Source: RPRB01 sp035519675 (GTDB lineage Bacteria > Myxococcota > Myxococcia > Myxococcales > Myxococcaceae). Taken from it: 64,000 nt of DNA. The translations under genes were made by a program, and so were the position numbers. This document shows, piece by piece, positions 1 through 7,925 of the stretch; position 1 is the first letter of the stretch; each line of letters opens with the position of its first letter. The stretch covers positions 124,001 to 188,000 of the forward strand of contig DATIWB010000023.1 of assembly GCA_035519675.1 (NCBI GenBank), given 5' to 3'. The notes under the pieces were generated by a model. It saw nothing but the letters and a program-made list of their open reading frames with translations. It had not been told where the DNA came from and did not search any database.

Positions 1-1168
1 TGGCGAGGTTGACCCGGTCTCCGATCGGGGTGAGCAGCTCGATGGCCTCGCGGTAAGCGCGCTTGGCCTCGGCGAGCCGGTGCGTGTCTCCGTACACCCA
101 GCCCAGATGGTAGAGCGAGACGGCCTGGCTCCGGCGGTCCCCCAGCACCCGGTGCGCCTCCAGGGCCTGGCGGAACTGGCCCTCTGCCTCGGCGTATCGC
201 TCGAGGTCATAGAGCACCACTCCGATGACGTCCTTCGTGGTGCCCTGGCGTTGCGGGCGCGGATCGGCGCGCTCGGCCGCCCGCAGCAGCTCGAGCGCCC
301 GATCCCATTCCTTGGAGGCCAGGTGGTTGAACCCCAGGTTGTGGAGGATCATCGCCTTCAGCCCGGGGCGGGCGAGCGGCTCGGCCAGCTCGCGCGCACG
401 TCGGAGGTCGTCCAGGGCCCCCACCGAGTTGGAGAGGCTCTCCCGGATCACCCCGCGGTCGTTGTACGCCTGTGCGAGCGTGCGCGGGTTGCCGAGCTGC
501 TCGCGGAGCTCGATGGCGCGGGTGATCGACGTCTCGGCACTCTCCAGCTCCCCGAGCTCCCAGAGGATGCCTGCCGTCGTGGCGTGGACGCTGGACTCAC
601 CGCGCCCGTCACCCGCCTGGCGCGCGATCGCCGCGGCGCGGGTCGCCACATCGACCGCCTCCCGGAGCGAGGCCTCGGCGTGCTGGGCCCAGAGCACGAT
701 GGTGCGCTGGTACAGCCGCTCGGCCTGGATCCGCCTCTCGTCGAGCGGCGTGGGCGCGCGCGGCGGCTCGATGCGCACCACCGCCTCCCCGGCTGGCTCC
801 GAGGAGGCGGCCAGGATGAGCTGACAGACTCCGGAACGGGTGGGCACCGCGGCGGCCGGGAGCTCCTCCGGCTCTTCCTGGTCCTCGGAGTTCCGCACCT
901 CCGCCAGGAGCTCACCGGACGGGTCGCGCAACTGGACGACCATCGGCTGGAGATCCGGATCGACGCTCGTTCGGAGGAGCACGCCGGTGGTGCAGGGGAG
1001 CTCGACGATGCTCGGCACGCCGGCGGCGAGCTTCACCGTCCGCACCTCCGCGGCGGTTGGTCCGGGCGCCGCATCGGCGGCCAGCGCTGCGAGGAGGGCC
1101 GACAGAGCGAGGGACCTGCACGAAGGCAACGGCCAGGGGCGGTGCGACAATCTCGGGCGACTCTCCAC
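1..1168 (-). CDS. Secreted tetratricopeptide-repeat protein, C-terminus outside the window
   Basis: The visible 389 codons run off the left edge. I place the start at GTG 1168 because GAAAGG lies 4 bases upstream and the next residues give a signal peptide (Arg-rich start, then LALSALLAALAADAA). TTG 1129 is an alternative. After about 90 residues of non-repeat sequence come helical TPR units such as ESAETSITRAIELREQL, WDRALELLRAAER and AEAKRAYREAIELL. The gene lies downstream of an ECF sigma/anti-sigma pair in the same direction, with a convergent small ORF between. In Myxococcota, secreted or cytosolic TPR proteins in this setting often end in a CHAT caspase-like domain. That part is not visible, so CHAT is only a possibility. 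TPR assignment is firm; function is unknown. Confidence 0.75.
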   Translation of the reverse strand, partial: MESRPRLSHRPWPLPSCRSLALSALLAALAADAAPGPTAAEVRTVKLAAGVPSIVELPCTTGVLLRTSVDPDLQPMVVQLRDPSGELLAEVRNSEDQEEPEELPAAAVPTRSGVCQLILAASSEPAGEAVVRIEPPRAPTPLDERRIQAERLYQRTIVLWAQHAEASLREAVDVATRAAAIARQAGDGRGESSVHATTAGILWELGELESAETSITRAIELREQLGNPRTLAQAYNDRGVIRESLSNSVGALDDLRRARELAEPLARPGLKAMILHNLGFNHLASKEWDRALELLRAAERADPRPQRQGTTKDVIGVVLYDLERYAEAEGQFRQALEAHRVLGDRRSQAVSLYHLGWVYGDTHRLAEAKRAYREAIELLTPIGDRVNLA

Positions 1169-1208
1169 TGGACCTTTCGAAACCGCTGTTCGGAAGGAGA
1201 ACCAGGCC

Positions 1209-1355
1209 ATGGAGAAGACCAAGGGCTCGATCAGGGTGGTGGTGATGTTCCTCGCGGTGTCCCTCGTCGGCCTGCTCCTGTCGTTCGGGGCGGCGACCTC
1301 GACCGCGGCGCAGGACCCGCAGGACATCTCGGTGGAGAGCGACCAGGGGATTTGA
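1209..1355 (+). CDS. Small secreted or membrane peptide, 48 aa
   Basis: ATG 1209 is preceded at 9 bases by a strong ribosome site, GGAAGGAGA (1192-1200), which is the main reason to believe this short ORF. The peptide starts MEKTKGS, has one hydrophobic stretch of about 20 residues (VVVMFLAVSLVGLLLSFGAA) and a short acidic tail (QDPQDISVESDQGI). It looks like a signal peptide with a small mature part, or a single-pass membrane peptide. It is divergent from the TPR gene (40 bp between starts) and convergent with the anti-sigma gene, with a hairpin between their ends. No family is recognised. It may be a small product of the sigma-controlled locus; that is inference. Confidence 0.5.
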   Translation: MEKTKGSIRVVVMFLAVSLVGLLLSFGAATSTAAQDPQDISVESDQGI

Positions 1356-1402
1356 CCAGCGGGCGGCGGGCCGGACACGCACCCCCCTGTCGGCCCTCCC
1401 CG

Positions 1403-1430
1403 GGAGGTCTCCTCGAAAGAGGGGACCTCC
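1403..1430. terminator. Hairpin between convergent genes
   Basis: A 12-bp stem (1403-1414 with 1419-1430, one mismatched or wobble position) closes a GAAA tetraloop. It sits between the stops of the 48-aa peptide gene and the convergent anti-sigma gene. No long T-run follows on either strand, so it is a terminator-like or RNA-stabilising hairpin rather than a textbook intrinsic terminator. Confidence 0.45.
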
Positions 1431-1461
1431 TCGTCGTTGCTGGAGAAGGGGCCGGAGAGGC

Positions 1462-2274
1462 TCATCGCTGCGCAGCAGGGAGGGTCCGGAACTCGTGCGT
1501 GGAGACGGGCACGCGCCGCCCGCTCAGGGCCTCACCCTCGAGGAGGAGGGTGTACCGGCCCGGAGGTAGCAGCGCGCCGTCGACGACCAGCAGGAGCGCG
1601 TCCCGCGTGGCAGGCATGAGCGCGTCCTCGAGGACGGTGGTGCCCTGCTCGGAGCGGACCGTCACCCGGTACCGCTCGAACCGCGCGGGCAGCTCCCGCT
1701 CGATCCACAGCGCCATGGGATGTCCGGGGGGAGGGAGGGTCAGGGTCGGCACCTGGGCGCCCCGGGTGGTCAGCAGCGCGAGCACGGGCACGGCTGTCGC
1801 CCCACTCGACGTCAGACTGCTGCCGCGCGACTCGGGCGGCCGCCCGGGGGCATGCTCCAGCTGCGAGCGGGCGCGGGCGAGCTCCGCCTCGGTGCGGGCG
1901 AGCGCGTCCGTCTTCTCCGCCAGCCTCTGCTCCACCGTCCGGATGCGCAGGGAGCTCGCCCAGACCAGCCCGGCAAACGCCGCGGCTGCGGCCAGTCCCA
2001 CCGCCAGGCGGGTGCGGGCGGCCCAGCGAGGCGGCGCCAGTCGCTGCGCGCGCCGCGCCTCGGCGGCCGGCGTCCGCCGCTCGAGGGTCAAGAAACCGTC
2101 CCGCATCCTCTCGGCGGACTCGACCCGGTCGAGGCACTCGGTGCAGCCCACCAGGTGGGCCTCGAACGATGGGCGCCGCTCCGGGGAGAGCCGACCGGTG
2201 GCGTACTCCTCGGGCACGCTCGTCTCGTGCCACTCCGACCCCTGTCCGCGACCGGCGTCCATCTCCCCAGTCAT
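1462..2274 (-). CDS. Anti-sigma factor-like membrane protein with zinc-finger N-terminus
   Basis: 270 aa. Near residues 39-46 is H-L-V-G-C-T-E-C, the HxxxCxxC pattern of zf-HC2 anti-sigma domains, in a short helical region (EYATGRLSPERRPSFEAH). One transmembrane helix follows at about residues 90-107 (LAVGLAAAAAFAGLVWA), then a heptad-like coiled coil (RIRTVEQRLAEKTDALART) and an extracytoplasmic beta-type domain. The start ATG overlaps the sigma-factor stop as ATGA (2271-2274), so the two are translationally coupled. By family logic it holds the ECF sigma factor at the membrane and releases it on an envelope signal. The C-terminal domain, which would sense the signal, is not recognised. Confidence 0.8.
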   Translation of the reverse strand: MTGEMDAGRGQGSEWHETSVPEEYATGRLSPERRPSFEAHLVGCTECLDRVESAERMRDGFLTLERRTPAAEARRAQRLAPPRWAARTRLAVGLAAAAAFAGLVWASSLRIRTVEQRLAEKTDALARTEAELARARSQLEHAPGRPPESRGSSLTSSGATAVPVLALLTTRGAQVPTLTLPPPGHPMALWIERELPARFERYRVTVRSEQGTTVLEDALMPATRDALLLVVDGALLPPGRYTLLLEGEALSGRRVPVSTHEFRTLPAAQR

Positions 2275-2858
2275 GTGTGAGAACCCCCCGAATTATCGCT
2301 CCCGGCCCAGAGTGTCCGGAACCGCTCGCGGGCGCGGTGGACGATGCGATTGAACTGGAGCCGATCGACCCCCAGCTCGGCGCAGAGCACGTCCTTGTCC
2401 TCCTGGCCCAGGTAGAAGCGCCGCAGCACTGCCCGGTCCCGCTCGGTGGGGAGCGCCTCGAGGACCTTCGCCACCCGCCGCGCGTCCTCCTCCCGCTCCA
2501 GCCGCTCGGTGGGGGATGGATCCGGGGACTCCAGACGGTCCAGCCCCGCATCGTCCTCGGGCACCGAGCGGCGCGCCTTCCGGAAGTGCTCGATGGCCAG
2601 GTTGCGAGCGAGCCCCGCGAGAAAGCCCCCGAGCTGCGACGCATCCCGGAGCGCACCGGCGCGGATCCGCTCCAGCCCGATGCGAAAGGTGTCCTGGTGC
2701 AGGTCCTCCACCAGGGCCGGTTCGCGGACGATGTGTCGGAGGATGACCCGGATGCCGCGGCTGAAGGTCTGGACCAGCTCGGCCTCGGCGGGCCGATCTC
2801 CATCGCGGATGCGCTGGGCGAGGGTCGCGGCGGCCGTGGCGAGGTCTGTCACCTGCAT
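2271..2858 (-). CDS. RNA polymerase sigma factor, ECF (sigma-70) family
   Basis: 195 aa with the two-domain ECF plan. Sigma region 2 lies at about residues 25-95, including VEDLHQDTFRIGLERI and LARNLAIEHFRKARR. A charged linker (VPEDDAGLDRLESPDPSPTE) leads to region 4 at about 125-185 with the helix-turn-helix LPTERDRAVLRRFYLGQEDK...LQFNRIVHRARERFR. No extra C-terminal domain is seen. It starts at ATG 2858 and shares an ATGA overlap with the anti-sigma gene, the usual operon order. It should direct polymerase to a small stress or envelope regulon, probably including its own promoter in 2859-2977, the region also upstream of the 78-aa secreted peptide gene. Confidence 0.88.
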   Translation of the reverse strand: MQVTDLATAAATLAQRIRDGDRPAEAELVQTFSRGIRVILRHIVREPALVEDLHQDTFRIGLERIRAGALRDASQLGGFLAGLARNLAIEHFRKARRSVPEDDAGLDRLESPDPSPTERLEREEDARRVAKVLEALPTERDRAVLRRFYLGQEDKDVLCAELGVDRLQFNRIVHRARERFRTLWAGSDNSGGSHT

Positions 2859-2977
2859 CCGATGCTGCCACGATCTGGAGCTCCTGAAGCAGCCGCCGGC
2901 TCTCGACCGAGGGCGGTGCGACTTTCAGCCCGGCCCCGACACAGACCCTGGTGATTCACCCACAGAAGGAGCCGCCC

Positions 2978-3214
2978 ATGACTGCCGCCGCCCGGAAGCA
3001 CACCTTCCTCGTTCTCGTCGTCTTGTCTGGCCTCGCGGTGCTCTCGTCTGCCGTGACTCGACAGGTCGCCGCCTACGCGGCGGTCAGCCCGGCCGTCGAG
3101 GCCAACCGGGACGGAGCCGCGGCCGAGCCCCAGGCGTTTCACACCGCGAGCGGGGACCGGGACGTCGGGCCGGGCGATGCCGAGCCCACCCTCGCCCGGC
3201 ACGCGTTCCAGTGA
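2978..3214 (+). CDS. Small secreted protein, 78 aa, unknown family
   Basis: ATG 2978 is chosen over GTG 2951 because AAGGAG (2966-2971) sits 6 bases upstream. The product has a signal peptide (MTAAARKHTFLVLVVLSGLA then AVLSSAVTRQVAAYA) and a short mature region rich in Ala, Glu, Asp and Gly with no cysteine. It is divergent from the ECF sigma gene with a 119-bp shared upstream region, so it could be a sigma target. Together with the 48-aa ORF it brackets the sigma/anti-sigma pair. No function is recognised. Confidence 0.55.
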   Translation: MTAAARKHTFLVLVVLSGLAVLSSAVTRQVAAYAAVSPAVEANRDGAAAEPQAFHTASGDRDVGPGDAEPTLARHAFQ

Positions 3215-3259
3215 AGGTGCGCGCGATGGCCAGGAAGTACCCCTGAGTCGCCGGGCAGG

Positions 3260-4021
3260 TCACCGCCGCAGGAACAGCCCCACGGCGCTGACCAGGGCCA
3301 CCACGGCGAAGATTCCCCGAAGCACCCGCTCCGGCAGCCGGTGGGCGATCGCCACCCCGAGCGGCATGGTGGCCACCCCGCCCACCGCCAGCGCCAGCCC
3401 CCGGACCCAGTCGACGTTGCCCGCCCGTCCGTAGACGACGAGGTTCACCACCGTCCCCGGAGCCACCAGCGCAAGCCCCATGCCCTGGGCCGTTGCCTGC
3501 CCCATCGCATGGAGGGTGGTCATGAGCGGAACGGTCAGGAGCGAGCCGCCGACACCGAAGACTCCCGAGACGAAGCCCCCCACCAGCCCCAGGACGATGG
3601 CCACCCGGGCCGGGAGCCGCGCATCGGGGTCGATGCGGATGGCGGCTGCCCGGCTCCGCACCCCGTAGAAGAGCGCGAGCACGAGCAGGAACGCCGCGAA
3701 CCCGACCCGGAGCAAGCCCGACGGCGCCACGGTGGCCAGCCGCGCACCGACGTAGGTGGAGATCGGCGCCAGCAGCGCCAGGAGCTGGGCCCCCCGCGCA
3801 TCGAACCCGCGGTACCGGGCGTAGCGCCACAACCCGAGCAGGACGTTGGGGACCACCATCACCAGCGCGGTTCCCTGCGCCTGTTGCTGGGTGAGCCCGA
3901 AGAAGACGCCGAGCAGAGGAATGACGAACAGCCCGCCCCCGATGCCCACGATGCCGCTCAGCACGCCGATGCCGGCGCCGAGCACCACGTCCAGGGCGAC
4001 CTCCGCCGGGGAGATGCCCAT
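3260..4021 (-). CDS. TSUP family membrane transporter (TauE/SafE type)
   Basis: 253 aa, almost all hydrophobic, with about eight predicted membrane helices. Two glycine-rich motifs in internal repeat positions, GIGVLSGIVGIGGGLFVIPL near the N-terminus and GGFVSGVFGVGGSLLTVPL in the middle, are the signature of the TauE/SafE sulfite or anion exporter family (TSUP). Start ATG 4021 gives MGISPAEVAL and lies two bases after the moaC stop, so this is the last gene of a trxB/PLP-enzyme/moaC/TSUP operon. Substrates in this family include sulfite, sulfonates and other small organosulfur anions. A sulfur role would suit the Cys/Met-type PLP enzyme and thioredoxin reductase beside it, but the substrate is not shown by the sequence. 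Confidence 0.85.
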   Translation of the reverse strand: MGISPAEVALDVVLGAGIGVLSGIVGIGGGLFVIPLLGVFFGLTQQQAQGTALVMVVPNVLLGLWRYARYRGFDARGAQLLALLAPISTYVGARLATVAPSGLLRVGFAAFLLVLALFYGVRSRAAAIRIDPDARLPARVAIVLGLVGGFVSGVFGVGGSLLTVPLMTTLHAMGQATAQGMGLALVAPGTVVNLVVYGRAGNVDWVRGLALAVGGVATMPLGVAIAHRLPERVLRGIFAVVALVSAVGLFLRR

Positions 4022-4023
4022 CT

Positions 4024-4464
4024 CTACGCCGAGCCGCGGTCCCAGGTGCCGGTGCGACCGCCGGCCTTGTGCTCGAGCTGCAGCGCCTCGATGACCATTC
4101 CCCGGTCGACGCTCTTCACCATGTCGTAGATGGTCAGGGCGGCGGTCGCCGCCGCGGTGAGCGCCTCCATCTCCACCCCGGTCCGGTCGAGCGTCTTCAC
4201 CTCCGCGCGAACGCTCGCCCCACCCTCGTCCAGGGTCACCTCGACGGTGACGCCGGTCAGGGCGATGGGATGGCACAGGGGGATCAGGTCCGGCGTGCGC
4301 TTGGCGGCCATCACCCCGGCGAGGCGGGCGGCGGCGAGGACGTCGCCCTTCTCCACCCGACCGTCGCGGATGCGGGCGACGGTGTCGGGCTGCATCCGGA
4401 GCCGGGCGGTGGCCACTGCCACCCGCTCGGTCCGCTCCTTGCCCCCGACGTCGACCATCTTCAT
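4024..4464 (-). CDS. moaC: Cyclic pyranopterin monophosphate synthase MoaC
   Basis: 146 aa, close to the usual MoaC length of about 160. It opens with MKMVDVGGKERTERVAVA, the conserved N-terminal VDVGxKxxTxRxAxA pattern, and has DLIPLCHPIALT, the PLCHP motif of the active site. MEALTAAATAALTIYDMVK is the conserved MEALTAVxVAALTIYDMxK helix. MoaC converts the MoaA product to cyclic pyranopterin monophosphate in molybdenum cofactor synthesis. The start ATG overlaps the preceding PLP-enzyme stop (ATGA 4461-4464). No other moa gene is in the window, so its operon partners are not from its own pathway. Confidence 0.95.
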   Translation of the reverse strand: MKMVDVGGKERTERVAVATARLRMQPDTVARIRDGRVEKGDVLAAARLAGVMAAKRTPDLIPLCHPIALTGVTVEVTLDEGGASVRAEVKTLDRTGVEMEALTAAATAALTIYDMVKSVDRGMVIEALQLEHKAGGRTGTWDRGSA

Positions 4465-5654
4465 GACCGGCCCACCGCCTGCAGGAGGTCGTCGGCGATG
4501 TCGTCCGGATCCTCGAGGCCCACCGAGACCCGGATCAGGGCCTCGCCGATGCCCGCCGCCGCGCGCTCCTCGGGCGTCAGCCGCCGCGCGCTGGCGCTGG
4601 CCGCGTGCATCACCAGGGTGGTCACGTCCCCCAGCGAGGGCGCCGGGCGGCAGAGCTCCAGCGCCTCGAGGAAGCGGAACGACTCCTGCCGCCCCGCCCC
4701 GGCGATCTCGAAGGCCACCATCCCCCCGAAACCGCCCTTCAGCAGGGTGCGCGCCGTGGCGTGGTCCGGATGGTCGGGGAGCCCCGGGTACAGCACCCGG
4801 GAGATGCGGGGGTGCTCGCGGAGGCGCCGCGCTACGTGGAGGGCGTGCGCGGAGTGGGCCGCCATCCGGACGGGAAGCGTGCGGAGCCCGCGGAGGGTGA
4901 GCCAGGACTCGAAGGGCCCGAGCAGGGCGCCCTCGAGCACCCGCGCGGCGCGCAGCGGGTCGACCCGCGCCCGGGTCCCGGAGACCACGCCGCCGGTGGC
5001 ATCGGAGTGGCCGTTGATCCACTTGGTCGTCGAGTGCAGCGCGAGGTCGGCCCCCTGGGACAGCGTCTGCTGGAGCACCGGCGAGGTGAAGGTGCCGTCC
5101 ACCACCAGCACCGCGCCGACCGAGTGCGCCGCGCGGGCGATGGCCGGGAGGTCCGGCACCGCGAGCAGCGGGTTGGTCATGCTCTCGGCGAGCACCAGCC
5201 TGGGGCGAAGGGCGGTGATGCGCTCGGTGGCCGACGGCTCGCTCATCTTCAGCGCGTGGAGCTCGACCCGCTGCTGCTCGGCGAGCCGCTTGAACAGCGC
5301 CCGGGTGGCGCCGTAGCCGTCGGCGGGGAGGACCACCCGGTCGCCGGGGGCGAGGCCCTGCGCGTCGAACACCGAGCGGAGGGCCGCCATCCCGCTGCCG
5401 AAGACCGCCGCAGCCTCGGCCCCCTCGAGCGCGGCCACCGCCTCCTCGAGCAGCACCGAGTTCTCGCCCCGGATGCGGGTGTAGACGAAGTCCTTGCCGT
5501 CCAGCGCCGCGTCGAGCGCGTCGGCCGAGTCGAACCAGCTCACCGCCGCGGTGTGGACCGCCGGGGTGATGGGGACCGCGCTGCTCTCGGGGAGCCGGCT
5601 CCCGGCGTGGATGGCCAGGGTCAGGGCCGACGCCGGCTTCCGCTCGGAGCTCAC
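4461..5654 (-). CDS. Cys/Met metabolism PLP-dependent enzyme (cystathionine synthase/lyase family)
   Basis: 397 aa, the normal length for the MetB/MetC/MetZ family. The PLP lysine is K211 in HSTTKWINGHSD, preceded by the phosphate-binding AAVFGSGMAA (residues 81-90) and the VYTRIRGENSVLLEEAVAAL segment typical of these enzymes. VVDGTFTSP near 185 is the conserved Asp that contacts the pyridine ring. The family includes cystathionine gamma-synthase, gamma- and beta-lyases and sulfhydrylases; I cannot choose between them by eye. Start GTG 5654 overlaps the trxB stop as GTGA, and its own stop overlaps moaC. A role in sulfur amino acid metabolism fits the neighbours. Confidence 0.88.
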   Translation of the reverse strand: MSSERKPASALTLAIHAGSRLPESSAVPITPAVHTAAVSWFDSADALDAALDGKDFVYTRIRGENSVLLEEAVAALEGAEAAAVFGSGMAALRSVFDAQGLAPGDRVVLPADGYGATRALFKRLAEQQRVELHALKMSEPSATERITALRPRLVLAESMTNPLLAVPDLPAIARAAHSVGAVLVVDGTFTSPVLQQTLSQGADLALHSTTKWINGHSDATGGVVSGTRARVDPLRAARVLEGALLGPFESWLTLRGLRTLPVRMAAHSAHALHVARRLREHPRISRVLYPGLPDHPDHATARTLLKGGFGGMVAFEIAGAGRQESFRFLEALELCRPAPSLGDVTTLVMHAASASARRLTPEERAAAGIGEALIRVSVGLEDPDDIADDLLQAVGRS

Positions 5655-6613
5655 TCCCCGTGCTCCACCAGGAAGCGCTCGGCCTCGATGGCCGCCATGC
5701 AGCCCGTCCCTGCGGCGGTGACCGCCTGCCGGAACACCGCGTCCTGCACGTCTCCGCAGGCGAAGACTCCGTCCAGGCTGGTCCGGGTGCTCCCGGGCAC
5801 GGTCTTGAGGTACCCGTTCTCGGTGGTCTCCAGCCAGTCCCCGAAGAGCTGGGTGTTCGGCTTGTGACCGATGGCGACGAACACCCCACCGGCGCTCAGG
5901 CTCATCACCTCGCCGGTCTTGCAGTTTCGCACCCGGGTTCCGGTCACCCGCTTGCCGTCACCGAGGATCTCCTCCACCACCGTGTTCCAGACGACCGAGA
6001 TCTTGGGGTTGGACAGCACCCGATGCTGCATGATCTTCGAGGCCCGGAACTGCTCGCGCCGGTGGAGCACGGTGACCCGCTTCACGATCTTGGCGAGGTA
6101 GCTCGCCTCCTCCATCGCCGTGTCTCCGCCGCCGACCACCAAGACGTCCTCGCCCTTGAAGAACGCACCGTCGCAGGTGGCGCAGGCCGAGACGCCGCGG
6201 TTGGCGTACTCGGCCTCGCCGGGCACGTTCAGCCACTTGGCCGATGCCCCGGTGGCGATGATCACCGTCTCGGTCTTCACCGTGCGTCCGCTCTCGTCCT
6301 GGAGGGTGAAGGGCCGGGCGGAGAGGTCCACCTTCATCACGTTCTCCATGTGGATGACCGTCCCGAACCGCTCGGCCTGGGCCTTGAACCGCTCCATGAG
6401 CTCCGGGCCAGTGACGGCCTCCGGAAACCCCGGGTAGTTCTCGACATCGGTGGTGATCATCAGCTGGCCGCCCGGCACCCGGGCAGGCTCGTCCAGGGCC
6501 GGTCCACCGGCATAGAGCACGGGCTGGAGGTTCGCCCGGGCAGCGTAGATTGCGGCGGTGTAGCCCGCCGGCCCGGAGCCAATGATGGTGACTGCATGCA
6601 CGGTGTCGGCCAT
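5651..6613 (-). CDS. trxB: Thioredoxin-disulfide reductase
   Basis: 320 aa, standard low-molecular-weight TrxB length. The FAD-binding GSGPAG is at residues 12-17, the redox pair is C144-A-T-C147 in SACATCDGAFF, the NADPH site is VVGGGDTAMEEASYL near 160, and the C-terminal FAD motif is GVFACGDVQD. The enzyme passes electrons from NADPH to thioredoxin in the cytoplasm. Start ATG 6613 was chosen because the family N-terminus begins right there. It is the first gene of a four-gene minus-strand operon and is divergent from a cyclic-nucleotide-binding protein gene, only 35 bp away. No thioredoxin gene is nearby. Confidence 0.95.
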   Translation of the reverse strand: MADTVHAVTIIGSGPAGYTAAIYAARANLQPVLYAGGPALDEPARVPGGQLMITTDVENYPGFPEAVTGPELMERFKAQAERFGTVIHMENVMKVDLSARPFTLQDESGRTVKTETVIIATGASAKWLNVPGEAEYANRGVSACATCDGAFFKGEDVLVVGGGDTAMEEASYLAKIVKRVTVLHRREQFRASKIMQHRVLSNPKISVVWNTVVEEILGDGKRVTGTRVRNCKTGEVMSLSAGGVFVAIGHKPNTQLFGDWLETTENGYLKTVPGSTRTSLDGVFACGDVQDAVFRQAVTAAGTGCMAAIEAERFLVEHGE

Positions 6614-6648
6614 GGTGGAAAGAGTGCTACGAGGGTCGCACGATTGCC

Positions 6649-7110
6649 ATGAATCTCGACCTGCTCTCGCGGGTGCCACTGTTCGAGGGTCTGAGCCAGA
6701 TCCAGCTGAAGAAGCTCGCCGGCGTCTGCGAGACGGAGCGGGTGACTCGGGGCAAGTACGTCTTCCGCGAGGGTGAGCCCGGCGCGTCGATGTACATCGT
6801 GGTCGAGGGCAAGGTCCGCATCAGCCGCCAGCTGCCGGGGATGGGCGAGGAGGCGCTGGCCATCCTCGAGCCCGGCGCGGCGTTCGGGGAGATGGCGGTG
6901 GTGGAGGAGGGGCTGCGCTCGGCCGACGCCCTGGCCCACGAGGGCGAGGCGGTGCTCCTGCGCATCGGGCGCGACCCGCTCGACCAGCTGCTCTTCACCG
7001 ACAAGGAGCTGGCGTACTCGGTGCTCTGGGCGCTGGTCCGGACGCTGTCCAGACGGCTGCGCGACACCAACGAGAAGATGAAGGCTCTGTTCGCGATGTC
7101 CAAGTTCTAG
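6649..7110 (+). CDS. Cyclic nucleotide-binding domain protein, single domain
   Basis: 153 aa that consist of one cNMP-binding beta-barrel and a C-terminal helix. LLSRVPLFEGLSQIQLKKLA is the classic entry helix. The phosphate-binding cassette reads FGEMAVVEEGLRSADALAHE, keeping the Glu and Arg-Ser-Ala that hold cyclic nucleotide. After the barrel comes a helix (WALVRTLSRRLRDTNEKM), but there is no helix-turn-helix, so it is not a full CRP-type regulator. Stand-alone cNMP proteins of this length are common in myxobacteria and probably act through partners. The start lies 35 bp from trxB on the other strand, so the two share an upstream region. Confidence 0.85.
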   Translation: MNLDLLSRVPLFEGLSQIQLKKLAGVCETERVTRGKYVFREGEPGASMYIVVEGKVRISRQLPGMGEEALAILEPGAAFGEMAVVEEGLRSADALAHEGEAVLLRIGRDPLDQLLFTDKELAYSVLWALVRTLSRRLRDTNEKMKALFAMSKF

Positions 7111-7175
7111 GACCTGGACGGCCGCCGCTGCGGACGGCCCGCTGAACCGGCGTTCAAGAGCGCACGGCTAGGCAC

Positions 7176-7925
7176 GTGGCTTGCTCCGCCGAGAACGGCG
7201 TGGAGCGCGGAGTTTCCGAGACAGAGGACGGCCGCCTTCAGGAGGTGCGGGAGAGGCTGCTCGAGGGGCCGCACACGCTGGACGACGCCGAGCTGCTGGG
7301 GTTGCTCTTCGGCGGCCGGAGCCGGACGGTGCGCGGGCTCGGCGAGTCGTTGCTTGCCGCCTCCGGAGGTCTCCGGGCGCTGGCGCGCATGGAGCCGGCC
7401 GAGCTGTGCACCGCCGCCGGGCTGGGCCGGGAGCGGGCGGCGCAGGTGCTGGCGGCGCTGGAGCTCGCCCGGCGCGCGCACCTCGCCCCGGACGGCCGGC
7501 CGCGGCTGCGCACCGCCGGCGAGGTGTACCGCTACCTGGCGCCCCGCATCGCCTTGCTCCGGCACGAGGTGTTCCACGTGCTGTCGTTCAACACCCGGAA
7601 CGTGCTGCTGGCGGACGCGCGGGTGGCGCAGGGGACGACGGACGCCTGTACCGTGGATCCGCGGGAGGTGTTCCGGGCCGCGCTCACTGCCCGGGCCACG
7701 GCGGTCATCTTCGCCCACAATCACCCCTCGGGAGACCCGGAGCCGTCCGAGGCAGATCTCGCATTGACCCGGGAGCTGCAGGCCGGGGCCAGAATTTTCC
7801 ACCTCCGCGTCCTGGACCACGTGGTGGTCGGAGCGGGGCGGTACGTCTCGCTGGCCCGGGCCGGGCAGCTCCATGTGCTCCCGGCGGGCTCGGCAGAGGC
7901 GTTGACGGCTGGAGGCAAACGGTGA
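7176..7925 (+). CDS. radC: RadC family JAB/MPN-domain protein
   Basis: 249 aa. The C-terminal half holds the RadC JAMM signature HNHPSGDPEPSEAD near residues 181-194, with ARATAVIFAHNHPSG before it. The N-terminal half has the helix-hairpin-helix-like part (DDAELLGLLFGGRS, AAGLGRERAAQVLAALELAR). RadC proteins are widespread; the old DNA-repair assignment is disputed and the biochemical role is not settled. The GTG at 7176 is the longest plausible start; GTG 7200 is an alternative and neither has a strong ribosome site. The stop overlaps the recQ start (GTGA 7922-7925), so the two are co-translated. Confidence 0.9.
   Translation: MACSAENGVERGVSETEDGRLQEVRERLLEGPHTLDDAELLGLLFGGRSRTVRGLGESLLAASGGLRALARMEPAELCTAAGLGRERAAQVLAALELARRAHLAPDGRPRLRTAGEVYRYLAPRIALLRHEVFHVLSFNTRNVLLADARVAQGTTDACTVDPREVFRAALTARATAVIFAHNHPSGDPEPSEADLALTRELQAGARIFHLRVLDHVVVGAGRYVSLARAGQLHVLPAGSAEALTAGGKR

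Noticed and set aside
80..2353. 757-codon plus-strand frame across the TPR and anti-sigma genes
   Set aside because: It spans two real genes on the other strand and an intergenic hairpin, and its translation is low complexity.
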